Positions 1 to 6,508 of a stretch of DNA of 11,435 nt are shown here, in pieces (the first letter of the stretch is position 1; every line of letters starts with the position of its first letter). The translations under genes were made by a program, and so were the position numbers. The DNA is taken from NCBI GenBank assembly GCA_036584525.1, contig JAZHDG010000098.1, forward strand, positions 1 through 11,435, in the 5' to 3' direction. Origin of the DNA: UBA6181 sp016934015 (GTDB lineage: Bacteria; Bacillota_I; Bacilli_A; Acholeplasmatales; Acholeplasmataceae). Below the pieces are notes generated by a model, which was not told where the DNA came from, did no database searches, and was given only the letters and a program-made list of their open reading frames with translations.

Positions 1-1149
1 GCCACTAACGGTATCATAATCTTCAACCGGCAATCCAGCTTCAATAATATCTTCAACATCATGAATATTGGATAAGCCATCAACTTCAAATGTATGGTGA
101 TCGACTTGTTTAATTTCTTCCTCTTCATCATCATACTCATCAAAAATATTACCAACGATTTCTTCGATTAAATCTTCAATCGTTACAATTCCAGCAGTCC
201 CACCATATTCATCTAAAACGATAGCAATATGGTTTTTTTGTTTTTGCATTTCTCGAAATAGTTCACTAGTTTTCTTAGAATCCGGAACAAAGTATGGGGG
301 TCTAAGTAAAGCCTTAACGGAGAATTTTTCTTCAGGGTTATCAATATATCTGAGTAAATCTTTGACGTGCACTGTTCCAATAATGTGATCAATATCACCA
401 TCATATACAGGAAATCTTGTAAACTGTTCAGCTCTAACATAATCTAAAACCTGTTTTTTTGTTGATTTCACACTGATTGCTGCAACTTCTGTTCGATGTG
501 TCATCACTTCATCAACAGTGGTATCACCAAATTCGAATATATTTTGAATCATTTCTGATTCTTCTTCATCAATATCACCGGTTTTACTACTTGCTTCAAC
601 GATGGTCATAATTTCTTCTTCAGTCACTTTTCGGTCTCCTTCATTTGGATGAAGTCCAAAAAGTCTACCAAAAACAGACGATAGATAATTAATAACCCAG
701 TATAGTGGTTTAAATAATTGAATCCAGAATGAAACAAACCCAATGGTTTGATAAATGACTCGACTTGGGTATTTATTGGCCAATCTTTTTGGAATTAAAT
801 GACCAAATACCATATGTAAAATGAGTAAAATAAGTGAAATAATAATAAATGAGATAACATTCAAGTATACATTATTATCGGCATTAAGCCATAACCTGAC
901 ATCATTTTGAAAAGTGTCTAGTGCGATACCTCCGTTAACTAAGATGATTAATGTCAAAATCATATGAATCGTTACGGTAAATATCTTTTCATTTTGTTGA
1001 TATGCTAATACTCGTTTTGCACGTTTATTACCATCTTCTGCGTCGCTTTCAACTTTGTTGTCCGAAATAGCGACAATTGCTGTCCCTGAGGCGTTTAAAA
1101 TCGCATAAATGATGATTAATAATGCCATAGAAATTAATGGGATTGTCAT
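1..1149 (-). CDS. CNNM/CorC (HlyC) family transporter with CBS pair, 3' end cut by window
   Basis: Integral membrane protein of the CNNM/CorC family; some Bacillus members (MpfA/YhdP type) export Mg2+. 383 residues are visible and the reading frame runs off the left edge. Residues 1-160 are the DUF21/CNNM membrane domain, with hydrophobic segments near 4-27, 54-73, 95-120 and 130-150 and the family's small-residue/Pro-Lys stretch (GHLIPKRLA) near 116-124. Residues about 205-335 form the CBS pair, with the hallmark LDEYGGTAGIVTIEDLIEEI starting at 312. The CorC/HlyC C-terminal domain begins near 355 and is incomplete. The start ATG follows a strong site (GGAGGTGAC, 5 nt spacing). The gene diverges from a cation exchanger gene and has its own promoter and a 140-nt leader with a terminator-like hairpin and an upstream ORF, which suggests attenuation. 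Family assignment is firm. Transported ion (Mg2+ or another divalent) and direction are inferred. Confidence 0.93.
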   Translation of the reverse strand, partial: MTIPLISMALLIIIYAILNASGTAIVAISDNKVESDAEDGNKRAKRVLAYQQNEKIFTVTIHMILTLIILVNGGIALDTFQNDVRLWLNADNNVYLNVISFIIISLILLILHMVFGHLIPKRLANKYPSRVIYQTIGFVSFWIQLFKPLYWVINYLSSVFGRLFGLHPNEGDRKVTEEEIMTIVEASSKTGDIDEEESEMIQNIFEFGDTTVDEVMTHRTEVAAISVKSTKKQVLDYVRAEQFTRFPVYDGDIDHIIGTVHVKDLLRYIDNPEEKFSVKALLRPPYFVPDSKKTSELFREMQKQKNHIAIVLDEYGGTAGIVTIEDLIEEIVGNIFDEYDDEEEEIKQVDHHTFEVDGLSNIHDVEDIIEAGLPVEDYDTVSG

Positions 1150-1259
1150 TTAATGTCACCTCCAAGATAACAAAAAAAGACACATAAAAAACGAGAAGCT
1201 TTAATGTCTTTAGGTAACGGTATGTTGGGATCTTCGATCCTACTGCTTGATTCTTCCAT
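1146..1259 (-). CDS. Candidate 37-aa leader peptide upstream of the CNNM gene
   Basis: A small ORF that begins MEESSSRIEDPNIPLP and ends in TGA, which overlaps the ATG of the CNNM gene (ATGA). A GGAGGA motif lies 13 nt upstream of its ATG, longer than ideal; an in-frame ATT and GTG lie closer to or upstream of that site. The N-terminal half is rich in acidic residues and proline; the second half is hydrophobic and Cys/Phe-rich and is encoded across the terminator-like hairpin. This arrangement resembles leader peptides that couple translation to attenuation; the proline/acid-rich MgtL peptide of enterobacterial mgtA is a functional analogy only. The ORF could be accidental, since part of it is encoded by a hairpin and a T-tract. 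Confidence 0.35.
   Translation of the reverse strand: MEESSSRIEDPNIPLPKDIKASRFLCVFFCYLGGDIK
1172..1208 (-). terminator. Terminator-like hairpin inside the CNNM gene leader (possible attenuator)
   Basis: On the minus strand GACAUUAAA (1208-1200) can pair with UUUAUGUGUC (1188-1179): nine pairs including one U-G, with a single bulged U. Seven consecutive U follow directly. It lies between the promoter (1299-1327) and the CNNM start (1149), so it would stop transcription before the gene. A second copy of the 5' arm, GGACAUAA at 1275-1268, could compete for the same 3' strand. Attenuation is inferred; the ligand or trigger is unknown. Confidence 0.5.
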
Positions 1260-1298
1260 GTTAATGCTTATGTCCTCCACAATTAAATTGCTGATATC

Positions 1299-1327
1299 AT
1301 CATACAATAGAAACCCTAAAAAGTCAA
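1299..1327 (-). promoter_or_regulatory. Promoter of the CNNM gene
   Basis: TTGACT (1327-1322), a 17-nt spacer and TATGAT (1304-1299) on the minus strand: a near-consensus housekeeping sigma promoter. Predicted start is near 1292, giving a leader of about 140 nt before the ATG at 1149. Confidence 0.75.
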
Positions 1328-1330
1328 GTT

Positions 1331-1350
1331 GGCCTATCTTTCAGATAGCC
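1331..1350. repeat. Inverted repeat between the two divergent promoters
   Basis: GGC-C-TATCT and AGATAGCC form an 8-bp dyad with one extra C and a 3-nt centre. It sits between the -35 boxes of the two divergent promoters (1322-1327 minus and 1362-1367 plus). No gene reads into it from the left on the plus strand, so a terminator role is unlikely. An operator for a shared regulator is possible but unproven. Confidence 0.4.
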
Positions 1351-1361
1351 TTTTAACATGC

Positions 1362-1390
1362 TTGAGTATTCACATAAACTATGATAGAAT
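1362..1390 (+). promoter_or_regulatory. Promoter of the cation exchanger/riboswitch transcript
   Basis: TTGAGT (1362-1367), a 17-nt spacer and TAGAAT (1385-1390). The predicted start near 1397 falls at the very 5' edge of the riboswitch aptamer, so the boundaries of P1 and of the transcript agree. Confidence 0.6.
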
Positions 1391-1392
1391 AT

Positions 1393-1483
1393 CAAGGAAG
1401 GGGAGTAGTTTCTCTAAATTAGTCGTCAATACGGTGTAATAACCCGGTTAATTTCAAGGATTCCTTGTAACGAGACCTTCAAG
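1393..1483 (+). promoter_or_regulatory. yybP-ykoY (Mn2+) riboswitch aptamer
   Basis: The conserved blocks of the yybP-ykoY class appear in order: GGGGAGTAG (1400-1408), GTCGTCAA (1422-1429), CCCGG (1443-1447) and CGAGACCTT (1471-1479). GAAGG (1397-1401) pairs with CCTTC (1476-1480) as the closing P1 helix. This class senses Mn2+ and usually switches on genes for metal export when Mn2+ is high. The 3' strand of P1 runs into the 5' arm of the following terminator, so the two helices compete, as expected for a transcriptional ON switch. Recognised from memory of the consensus, not from a covariance search. Confidence 0.88.
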
Positions 1484-1514
1484 ATTTTTAATCTTGATGG
1501 TTTTTATTTTATTT
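1479..1514 (+). terminator. Expression-platform terminator of the Mn2+ riboswitch
   Basis: TCAAGATT (1479-1486) pairs perfectly with AATCTTGA (1490-1497) over a TTT loop. A T-rich run (1501-1514) follows after three bases. Its first two bases belong to the 3' strand of aptamer P1, so ligand-stabilised P1 should disfavour it. An ATG within the hairpin at 1494 is not the gene start. Confidence 0.8.
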
Positions 1515-1537
1515 AAAACAATCAGATTAAACAACAC

Positions 1538-1544
1538 AAAGGAG
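1538..1544 (+). promoter_or_regulatory. Ribosome binding site fixing the exchanger start at 1551
   Basis: AAAGGAG with a 6-nt spacer to ATG 1551. The longer in-frame start at 1494 lies in the terminator hairpin and has no such site. Confidence 0.8.
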
Positions 1545-1550
1545 CAACTC

Positions 1551-2540
1551 ATGGATATTTTATTGTATGTTATATTACTTCTTGTTGGTTTTGTCTTTTT
1601 AATTAAAGGAGCGGATTTTTTCGTTGTATCATCAAGTTCAATCGCTCATAAATTCAATGTATCACCTTTAGTCATTGGGTTAACACTTGTTGCCTTTGGT
1701 ACATCACTTCCTGAACTTGCTGTAAGTTTTGCGGCTGCCTTATCCGTTCAACCTGGTCAAACTGCAGATATTGCTATGGGAAACATCATCGGTTCTAATA
1801 TTGCGAACTTGACACTGATTTTAGGTGCGAGTGCCGTAGCTTTACCAATAATTGTGAAGAAGAGCATGAGTAGAAAAGAGTTCCCATTTTTAATTGGAAT
1901 GACCGTACTTATAGCAATCTTAGGTTTCTTCTTTCAAGCGGATGCTCAAATTGTTTGGTGGGAAGCTTTAATTCTATTGATTGTTTTCGCTTATTACATG
2001 TATTTGATGTTAACTGGTGAAAAAGAAATACCGACTGAAGAAATTAAGGTAATCGATATGAAGAAAGCGATTCTTCTATTATTTATTGGGATTGCTGGCG
2101 TTTCCATTGGTGGCACTATGGTCACGAGAGGTGCAGAATACATCGCAATTAACGGTTTAGTAACTTTTGCTGGGATGAGCATCACCAAAGCTACCACACT
2201 TGTTGGATTAAGTGTCGTTGCACTTGGAACTTCACTACCTGAACTTGTAACTTCAGTTGTAGCTGCAAAAAAAGGCGAAAGTGAAATCGCCTTAGGAAAT
2301 GTTGTTGGATCCAATGTATTTAATACACTCTTCATTGTGGGTTTATCTGGAATTGTCACACCATTAGGGTTAAACGGTGATGTTTTAATTGACATGATCA
2401 TATTAATTGCTATCACGTCAGTTATGATCATCTTTTCAATTTCAAAGAACAAGATTACAAAGGTTGAAGGGTGGATACTACTTACTATTTATATCTTCTA
2501 TATCACTTATATAATCTTTCGTGCATTAGGTCATTTTTAA
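1551..2540 (+). CDS. CaCA-family (YrbG-like) Na+/Ca2+-type cation exchanger
   Basis: A 329-residue polytopic membrane protein of the Ca2+/cation antiporter superfamily, the usual length for bacterial YrbG-like exchangers. It shows the two inverted alpha-repeats. Repeat 1 has GTSLPE at 50-55 and GNIIGSNIAN at 78-87; repeat 2 has GTSLPE at 226-231 and GNVVGSNVFN at 249-258. The two glutamates (55, 230) and the asparagines of the GSN motifs are the known cation-coordinating positions. About ten hydrophobic segments flank a polar loop near 156-171. The start at 1551 is chosen for its AAAGGAG site. The 5' UTR carries a yybP-ykoY riboswitch, so induction by Mn2+ and a role in Mn2+ (or Ca2+/Mn2+) efflux are plausible inferences; the family name alone would suggest Na+/Ca2+ exchange. 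The stop codon overlaps that of the convergent hydrolase gene. Confidence 0.93.
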   Translation: MDILLYVILLLVGFVFLIKGADFFVVSSSSIAHKFNVSPLVIGLTLVAFGTSLPELAVSFAAALSVQPGQTADIAMGNIIGSNIANLTLILGASAVALPIIVKKSMSRKEFPFLIGMTVLIAILGFFFQADAQIVWWEALILLIVFAYYMYLMLTGEKEIPTEEIKVIDMKKAILLLFIGIAGVSIGGTMVTRGAEYIAINGLVTFAGMSITKATTLVGLSVVALGTSLPELVTSVVAAKKGESEIALGNVVGSNVFNTLFIVGLSGIVTPLGLNGDVLIDMIILIAITSVMIIFSISKNKITKVEGWILLTIYIFYITYIIFRALGHF

Positions 2541-3193
2541 TCAAAAAAATTAAGTAAATCATTAATGAAAGTTCGATGATTATTCAGATGACTTCCATGA
2601 TCTAAACCTGGATAAATTTTAAGTGCTCCATACTTAAGATTTGAGATAATTGATTTTGTATGACTTCTTGTAATTAAATCATACTCACCAAGCGTGAGTA
2701 AAACAGGAATTTGAATTTTATTTAAGTCTTTATCTTGGATGTTTGGTTGATCCATCATCATTTTGAGATAAGGGCTTTTATTTTTTTCATATGTCTCAAT
2801 GATCTCTTTCATAAGATTTTTCTTTAATCCTGAAGGATGAACATTAACGCCTGAAACCATGAGTTTTTTCACCATTTGAGGGTACATGTACGAAAGCATG
2901 AATCCAATAATTCCGCCATCGCTATATCCATAAAAATATACAGATCCTAAATTTAACTTTTCGATGTATGAAGCTATATCTTCCGTCATCGTTTTAAATG
3001 TAAAGTCTTCAGTTTTCTCACTATCACCATGGTTTCGTGAATCAATTAAATGAACTTCATATTTTTTGGATAATTCATCTTTAATCATATCAAAAATATG
3101 GTAATTTTCTTGATTACCATGTAGTAAAATCAAAGGCTTTCCGTGTCCAATGATTTCATGATTCAACGTAATTCTATTCACATTAATTTTCAT
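2537..3193 (-). CDS. Alpha/beta-hydrolase fold protein
   Basis: A 218-residue cytoplasmic protein, with no signal peptide, of the alpha/beta-hydrolase superfamily. An oxyanion-hole motif (LLHGN) lies at 23-27. The nucleophile elbow is GYSDGG with Ser91; the acid is probably Asp172 (LGEYD) and the base His199 (GLDHGSH), so the full triad is present in canonical order. It is somewhat short, with a small cap between about 115 and 160. The family includes esterases, lipases, C-C hydrolases and haloperoxidase-like enzymes, and the substrate cannot be read from sequence. The start has a strong GGGAGG site 5 nt upstream. It begins only about 13 nt after the rnpB terminator with no visible promoter, so it probably depends on readthrough from rnpB. 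Its stop overlaps the stop of the convergent exchanger gene. Confidence 0.9.
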   Translation of the reverse strand: MKINVNRITLNHEIIGHGKPLILLHGNQENYHIFDMIKDELSKKYEVHLIDSRNHGDSEKTEDFTFKTMTEDIASYIEKLNLGSVYFYGYSDGGIIGFMLSYMYPQMVKKLMVSGVNVHPSGLKKNLMKEIIETYEKNKSPYLKMMMDQPNIQDKDLNKIQIPVLLTLGEYDLITRSHTKSIISNLKYGALKIYPGLDHGSHLNNHRTFINDLLNFFD

Positions 3194-3205
3194 CTTTCCT
3201 CCCTA

Positions 3206-3230
3206 GCAAAAAGGCCCATAAGGGCCTTAA
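3206..3230 (-). terminator. rnpB terminator
   Basis: On the minus strand AAGGCCC, a TTAT loop and GGGCCTT form a perfect 7-bp GC-rich stem followed by a T run. It lies directly after the RNase P RNA 3' end and before the hydrolase ribosome binding site. Confidence 0.85.
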
Positions 3231-3231
3231 A

Positions 3232-3575
3232 GTGTCATCGTGCATAAGCCATGTTCTGTTCCCTTAAAAAGGGTGTGACCATTTATCTCTACATTAAGTA
3301 GCATGTGTTTACTTCAATTCGTATTCACATGTGCCCCTACCAAAATTTGGGTTTCTAGCTTGAGGGGTTTACCGCGTTTCATCAATCAATTTCTTGATTG
3401 CTCGTCTCTGTGGCACATTAAGTCTAGGCCATAGTTTCCCTTAGGCCATCAAACGCCGTTACGATACATCGTACCCTAAGTTATTTTTTCCTTAGGCACA
3501 AACACTACATCCATCTCAGGATGTGCTAGCATGGACTTTCCTAACCGTTAAGGCTCGGTCACCTTCCAACGACAT
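3232..3575 (-). ncRNA. rnpB: RNase P RNA (B-type)
   Basis: Catalytic RNA of ribonuclease P, which matures tRNA 5' ends. Conserved blocks appear in order on the minus strand: AGGAAAGUCCAUGCUAGCAC (CR-I region), CCACAGAGACGAG, GAAACGCGGUAAACCCCUC, the AACCCAAAUUUUGGUAGGGG segment typical of the Bacillus-type L15 region that contacts the tRNA CCA end, and the 3' block GAACAGAACAUGGCUUAUGC. UGUCGU (3574-3569) pairs with AUGACA (3238-3233) as P1. The B-type class follows from close similarity to the Bacillus RNA. At about 344 nt it is shorter than the ~400-nt Bacillus form, which fits the reduced RNAs of mollicutes. Ends are estimated from P1 and the promoter. Confidence 0.95.
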
Positions 3576-3580
3576 GTTAA

Positions 3581-3609
3581 ATTATAACATGAAACTATTC
3601 GTTTGACAA
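3581..3609 (-). promoter_or_regulatory. Strong rnpB promoter inside the ctc 3' end
   Basis: TTGTCA (3609-3604), a 17-nt spacer and a perfect TATAAT (3586-3581). The predicted start is near 3575, matching the RNA 5' end. The -35 box lies within the last codons of the upstream L25/Ctc gene. Confidence 0.85.
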
Positions 3610-4194
3610 TGATTCTTCATTTTCAGTTTCAGCCATCACAGGAGCTTTTTCTTCAGTTTCTTCTTCATGAGCTTTAGCTTCCTTAATGATGACAATCGTT
3701 TGATTCAAATCTTCTTTAATTTCTAAGCCTTCGAGATTTAAATCACTTAATTTCTTTTCATCATGTAATTCCATCTTTGAAACGTCAACAACTAATTTTG
3801 CATGTCCACCGACTGGTGAATAAGTTGCTAAAATTTCATGTTTGAGAAGTTCAGCAAAGATATGTTGATTGTAAAATACTTCTTGTCCAACCATTTCAAT
3901 TGGAACCATACCTGTGACAAGTTCTTTTTCAGTCACACGGTGCAAATCAAAGTGAATGATTTCGTGTGGTTTCAAAATGTTCGATTGGACTGCTTTAAAA
4001 TAAACATGATGATACTTATCATCTAATCTTACTTTAAACGTCTCAGTTCTTCCATATTCTTTTAGAGCAGATAAAACATCATTCAAATCTGCTTGAATAG
4101 AGATGGAGTCAATCGAACGACCATACATTACTCCTGGCACCTGGTGTGCCGCACGTACCACTCTTAGTGGTTCTGTTCTTAATGTTACTTTCAT
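3595..4194 (-). CDS. ctc: 50S ribosomal protein L25 / general stress protein Ctc
   Basis: A 199-residue protein of the L25/TL5/Ctc family, which binds 5S rRNA in the large ribosomal subunit. Residues 1-90 are the 5S-binding L25 domain, with the family's VPGVMYGR segment near 24-31. Residues about 95-180 form the TL5-type beta domain (PIEMVGQ start and DVSKMELHDEKKLSDLNL core). The last 25 residues are an acidic, Glu-rich tail common in Ctc proteins. ATG 4194 is preferred over the in-frame ATG 4209, because the upstream ATG overlaps the GGAGG site (4203-4207) and would lie at about +3 of the predicted transcript. The gene has its own extended -10 promoter and follows the pnp terminator. There is no obvious terminator before rnpB, so its transcript may run into rnpB. 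Confidence 0.94.
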   Translation of the reverse strand: MKVTLRTEPLRVVRAAHQVPGVMYGRSIDSISIQADLNDVLSALKEYGRTETFKVRLDDKYHHVYFKAVQSNILKPHEIIHFDLHRVTEKELVTGMVPIEMVGQEVFYNQHIFAELLKHEILATYSPVGGHAKLVVDVSKMELHDEKKLSDLNLEGLEIKEDLNQTIVIIKEAKAHEEETEEKAPVMAETENEESLSNE

Positions 4195-4202
4195 TTCTAT
4201 AA

Positions 4203-4207
4203 CCTCC
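4203..4207 (-). promoter_or_regulatory. Ribosome binding site fixing the ctc start at 4194
   Basis: GGAGG with 8 nt to the ATG at 4194. The alternative upstream ATG (4209) overlaps this site. Confidence 0.8.
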
Positions 4208-4217
4208 ATTTGACTTA

Positions 4218-4226
4218 ATTATACCA
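4218..4226 (-). promoter_or_regulatory. Extended -10 promoter of ctc
   Basis: TGG-TATAAT, an extended -10 (TGnTATAAT) with no convincing -35 box. The predicted start near 4211 gives a leader of about 17 nt. The core TGTGGTATAATT is identical to that of the pnp promoter. Confidence 0.6.
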
Positions 4227-4287
4227 CAAATGAAGAATATGACGTTATTTAAAGCATTTATACAGGCATAAAGACTGCTTAAATGGC

Positions 4288-4312
4288 ATAAAAAAAGAGG
4301 CTATGCCTCTTT
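4288..4312 (-). terminator. pnp terminator
   Basis: AAAGAGGC and GCCTCTTT form an 8-bp stem with a 3-nt loop, followed by a run of T on the minus strand. It starts about six bases past the pnp stop codon. Confidence 0.9.
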
Positions 4313-4318
4313 AATCAT

Positions 4319-6448
4319 TTATTTAACTAATGCATCTTTTCTGGATAAATCAATCCGACCTTTTTCGTCTATTCCGATACATTTCACTAAGATAATATCG
4401 CCAAGTGAAACAACACTTTCGACTTTTTCAACACGTTCTTTCGCAAGGCGTGAAATGTGAACTAAACCATCAGTACCTGGCCATAATTCAACAAAACATC
4501 CAAACTTTTCGATACGTGTGACTTTACCTTCATAGATTTTTCCGACTTCAGCTTCTCTTGCAAGATCTAAGATCCGTTTTGCTGCACTTTCAATCCATTT
4601 AGATTCCATATGCATTAAGAAGACACGACCATCTTGTTCAATATCAATCTTGACATTGTCATTATCTTCAATAATTTGAGTGATAATCTTACCACCACCA
4701 CCAATAACATCACGAATCTTATCAGGATTGATTGTAATCATCTTCACTTTTGGAGCATATTTAGAAAGTTCAGGACGAACTGCTGGAATCGTTTCTAACA
4801 TATGGTTTAAAATATGTAGTCTACCCAAACGTGCTTGTTCTAAAGCTTCTCTTAAGATCGTTTCAGTAATTCCTGAAATCTTAATATCCATTTGTAAGGC
4901 TGTGATACCATCTTTCGTTCCAGCAACTTTAAAATCCATATCGCCTTCATGGTCTTCCATACCTTGAATATCCGATAAAATCGTGTAATATTCGCCTTCT
5001 TTAATTAAGCCCATCGCGATACCAGCTACGGGTGCTTTGATTGGAACACCTGCAGCCATTAAAGCCATCGTACCCGCACAAATGGTTGCTTGAGAGGATG
5101 AACCGTTAGACTCTAAGACTTCAGAAACGACACGAATGGTATATGGGAATTCTTCTTCGGTTGGTAATACTTGAAGTAATGCGCGTTCACCAAGTGCACC
5201 ATGGCCAATTTCACGACGTCCTGGAGAACCATAACGACCTGTTTCACCAACACTAAATTGTGGGAAATTATAATGGAGCATAAAACGTTTTGTATCTTCT
5301 AATCCAAGACCATCAATAATTTGGTTTTCACCAAGTGCACCTAAAGTGACAACACCTAATGCTTGTGTTTGTCCACGAGTAAATAGTGCAGAACCATGAG
5401 GTCTAGGAAGAATATCAATCCGTGATTCTAGTGGTCTAATTTCATCGACTTTACGGCCATCAGGACGAACCTTATCCACTGTAATTAAACGTCTAACTTC
5501 AGCAGTCACGATACCATCTAAAATCGCTTTTACTTGTTTTAAGTAATCTTTATGTGTTTCTTCATCAAATACTTTCACACCATCGATATCTTTAAAGAAT
5601 GATGTAGATTTGAAATGTTCAACTGTTTCTTCACTGATTTCATCAATCGCATGATAACGTTCTAACTTATCATAAATTGATACTGCTTTAATTAAGCGAT
5701 CATACGCATAATCATGAACAGTTTTTTTAACTTCATCTTGAATTGTAAAAGCTTCAAAATCCATTTTTGGAGTATTGAAGTCATTGTAAATTGTTTCTTG
5801 GAATTCAACAAGTTTTTTAATTTCTGCATGCCCAAACATAATGGCAGCAAGCATATCTTCTTCAGAGACTTGTTTCGCACCAGCTTCAACCATATTAATT
5901 GCGTCTTTCGTTCCTGCAACCACGAGTTCAATGTCACTTAGTAGTGCTTGTTCTTGGGTAGGATTAACAATGAGTTCACCATTCACTCTACCGACTTGAA
6001 CACCAGCAACTGGTCCATTGAATGGAATGTTTGACATTCCTAAAACGATGGAAGATCCAATTAAACTTGCCATTTCTGATGTGCAATCTGGATCGGATGA
6101 TAATACGGTATTAATAATTTGCACTTCATTCTTAAAACCTTCTGGAAATAAAGGACGAAGTGGACGGTCAATTAAACGTGAAGTTAATGTTTCATGTTCA
6201 CTTGGACGACCTTCTCTTCTTAAAAATCCTCCAGGAATTTTTCCTGCAGCATATAACTTCTCTTGATAGATGACCATCAAAGGAAAGAAATCTTGCCATG
6301 ACGGTTGATTACTCGCTGTCACAGCACTTAAAACTGTAGAGTCTCCATACATGATCATCGCTGCCCCTGCGGCTTGTTTCGCGACTTCTCCAATCTCAAC
6401 TCTCAGGACTCTACCACCGAGTGTTGTTTCATAAATCTTTTTTGGCAT
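4319..6448 (-). CDS. pnp: Polyribonucleotide nucleotidyltransferase (PNPase)
   Basis: Phosphorolytic 3'-5' exoribonuclease that degrades RNA to nucleoside diphosphates and forms a ring-shaped trimer. At 709 residues it is full length. The domains are: RNase PH-like core 1 (about 10-140, with AGKIPGGFLRREGRPSE and RPLRPLFPEGF), an all-alpha linker (about 145-310), catalytic RNase PH-like core 2 (about 325-545), a KH domain (about 563-622, GGGG loop near 583-586) and an S1 domain (about 635-705). The catalytic residues Asp499, Asp505 and Lys507 in MEDHEGDMDFK match the active-site residues known in E. coli. The start has AAGGAG 10 nt upstream. The gene follows rpsO, the classical rpsO-pnp order, but the rpsO terminator and a separate promoter between them suggest largely independent transcription. 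The leader of about 54 nt shows no RNase III-type long hairpin like that in E. coli. Confidence 0.98.
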   Translation of the reverse strand: MPKKIYETTLGGRVLRVEIGEVAKQAAGAAMIMYGDSTVLSAVTASNQPSWQDFFPLMVIYQEKLYAAGKIPGGFLRREGRPSEHETLTSRLIDRPLRPLFPEGFKNEVQIINTVLSSDPDCTSEMASLIGSSIVLGMSNIPFNGPVAGVQVGRVNGELIVNPTQEQALLSDIELVVAGTKDAINMVEAGAKQVSEEDMLAAIMFGHAEIKKLVEFQETIYNDFNTPKMDFEAFTIQDEVKKTVHDYAYDRLIKAVSIYDKLERYHAIDEISEETVEHFKSTSFFKDIDGVKVFDEETHKDYLKQVKAILDGIVTAEVRRLITVDKVRPDGRKVDEIRPLESRIDILPRPHGSALFTRGQTQALGVVTLGALGENQIIDGLGLEDTKRFMLHYNFPQFSVGETGRYGSPGRREIGHGALGERALLQVLPTEEEFPYTIRVVSEVLESNGSSSQATICAGTMALMAAGVPIKAPVAGIAMGLIKEGEYYTILSDIQGMEDHEGDMDFKVAGTKDGITALQMDIKISGITETILREALEQARLGRLHILNHMLETIPAVRPELSKYAPKVKMITINPDKIRDVIGGGGKIITQIIEDNDNVKIDIEQDGRVFLMHMESKWIESAAKRILDLAREAEVGKIYEGKVTRIEKFGCFVELWPGTDGLVHISRLAKERVEKVESVVSLGDIILVKCIGIDEKGRIDLSRKDALVK

Positions 6449-6508
6449 AATATAAAATCTCCTTCATTTTATACTTTCTATTTCTTAGTATTTTATTTAA
6501 CCTTTTGA

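Noticed and set aside
1150..1292. M-box (Mg2+) riboswitch in the CNNM leader
   Set aside because: The conserved GUUAGGUGAGGCUCC-type core of the M-box is absent; only a short UAAAGCU resemblance exists.
1494..1550. Upstream ATG extending the exchanger by 19 residues
   Set aside because: It sits in the riboswitch terminator hairpin and lacks a ribosome binding site; ATG 1551 has AAAGGAG and starts at the normal first membrane segment.
1994..2452. 152-codon open frame antisense to the exchanger gene
   Set aside because: It lies wholly within the well-supported exchanger gene, has no recognisable family, and its composition mirrors the opposite strand.
5692..5941. Open frames on both strands within pnp
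   Set aside because: Both are shadows of the PNPase linker region; they have no ribosome binding site or family similarity.
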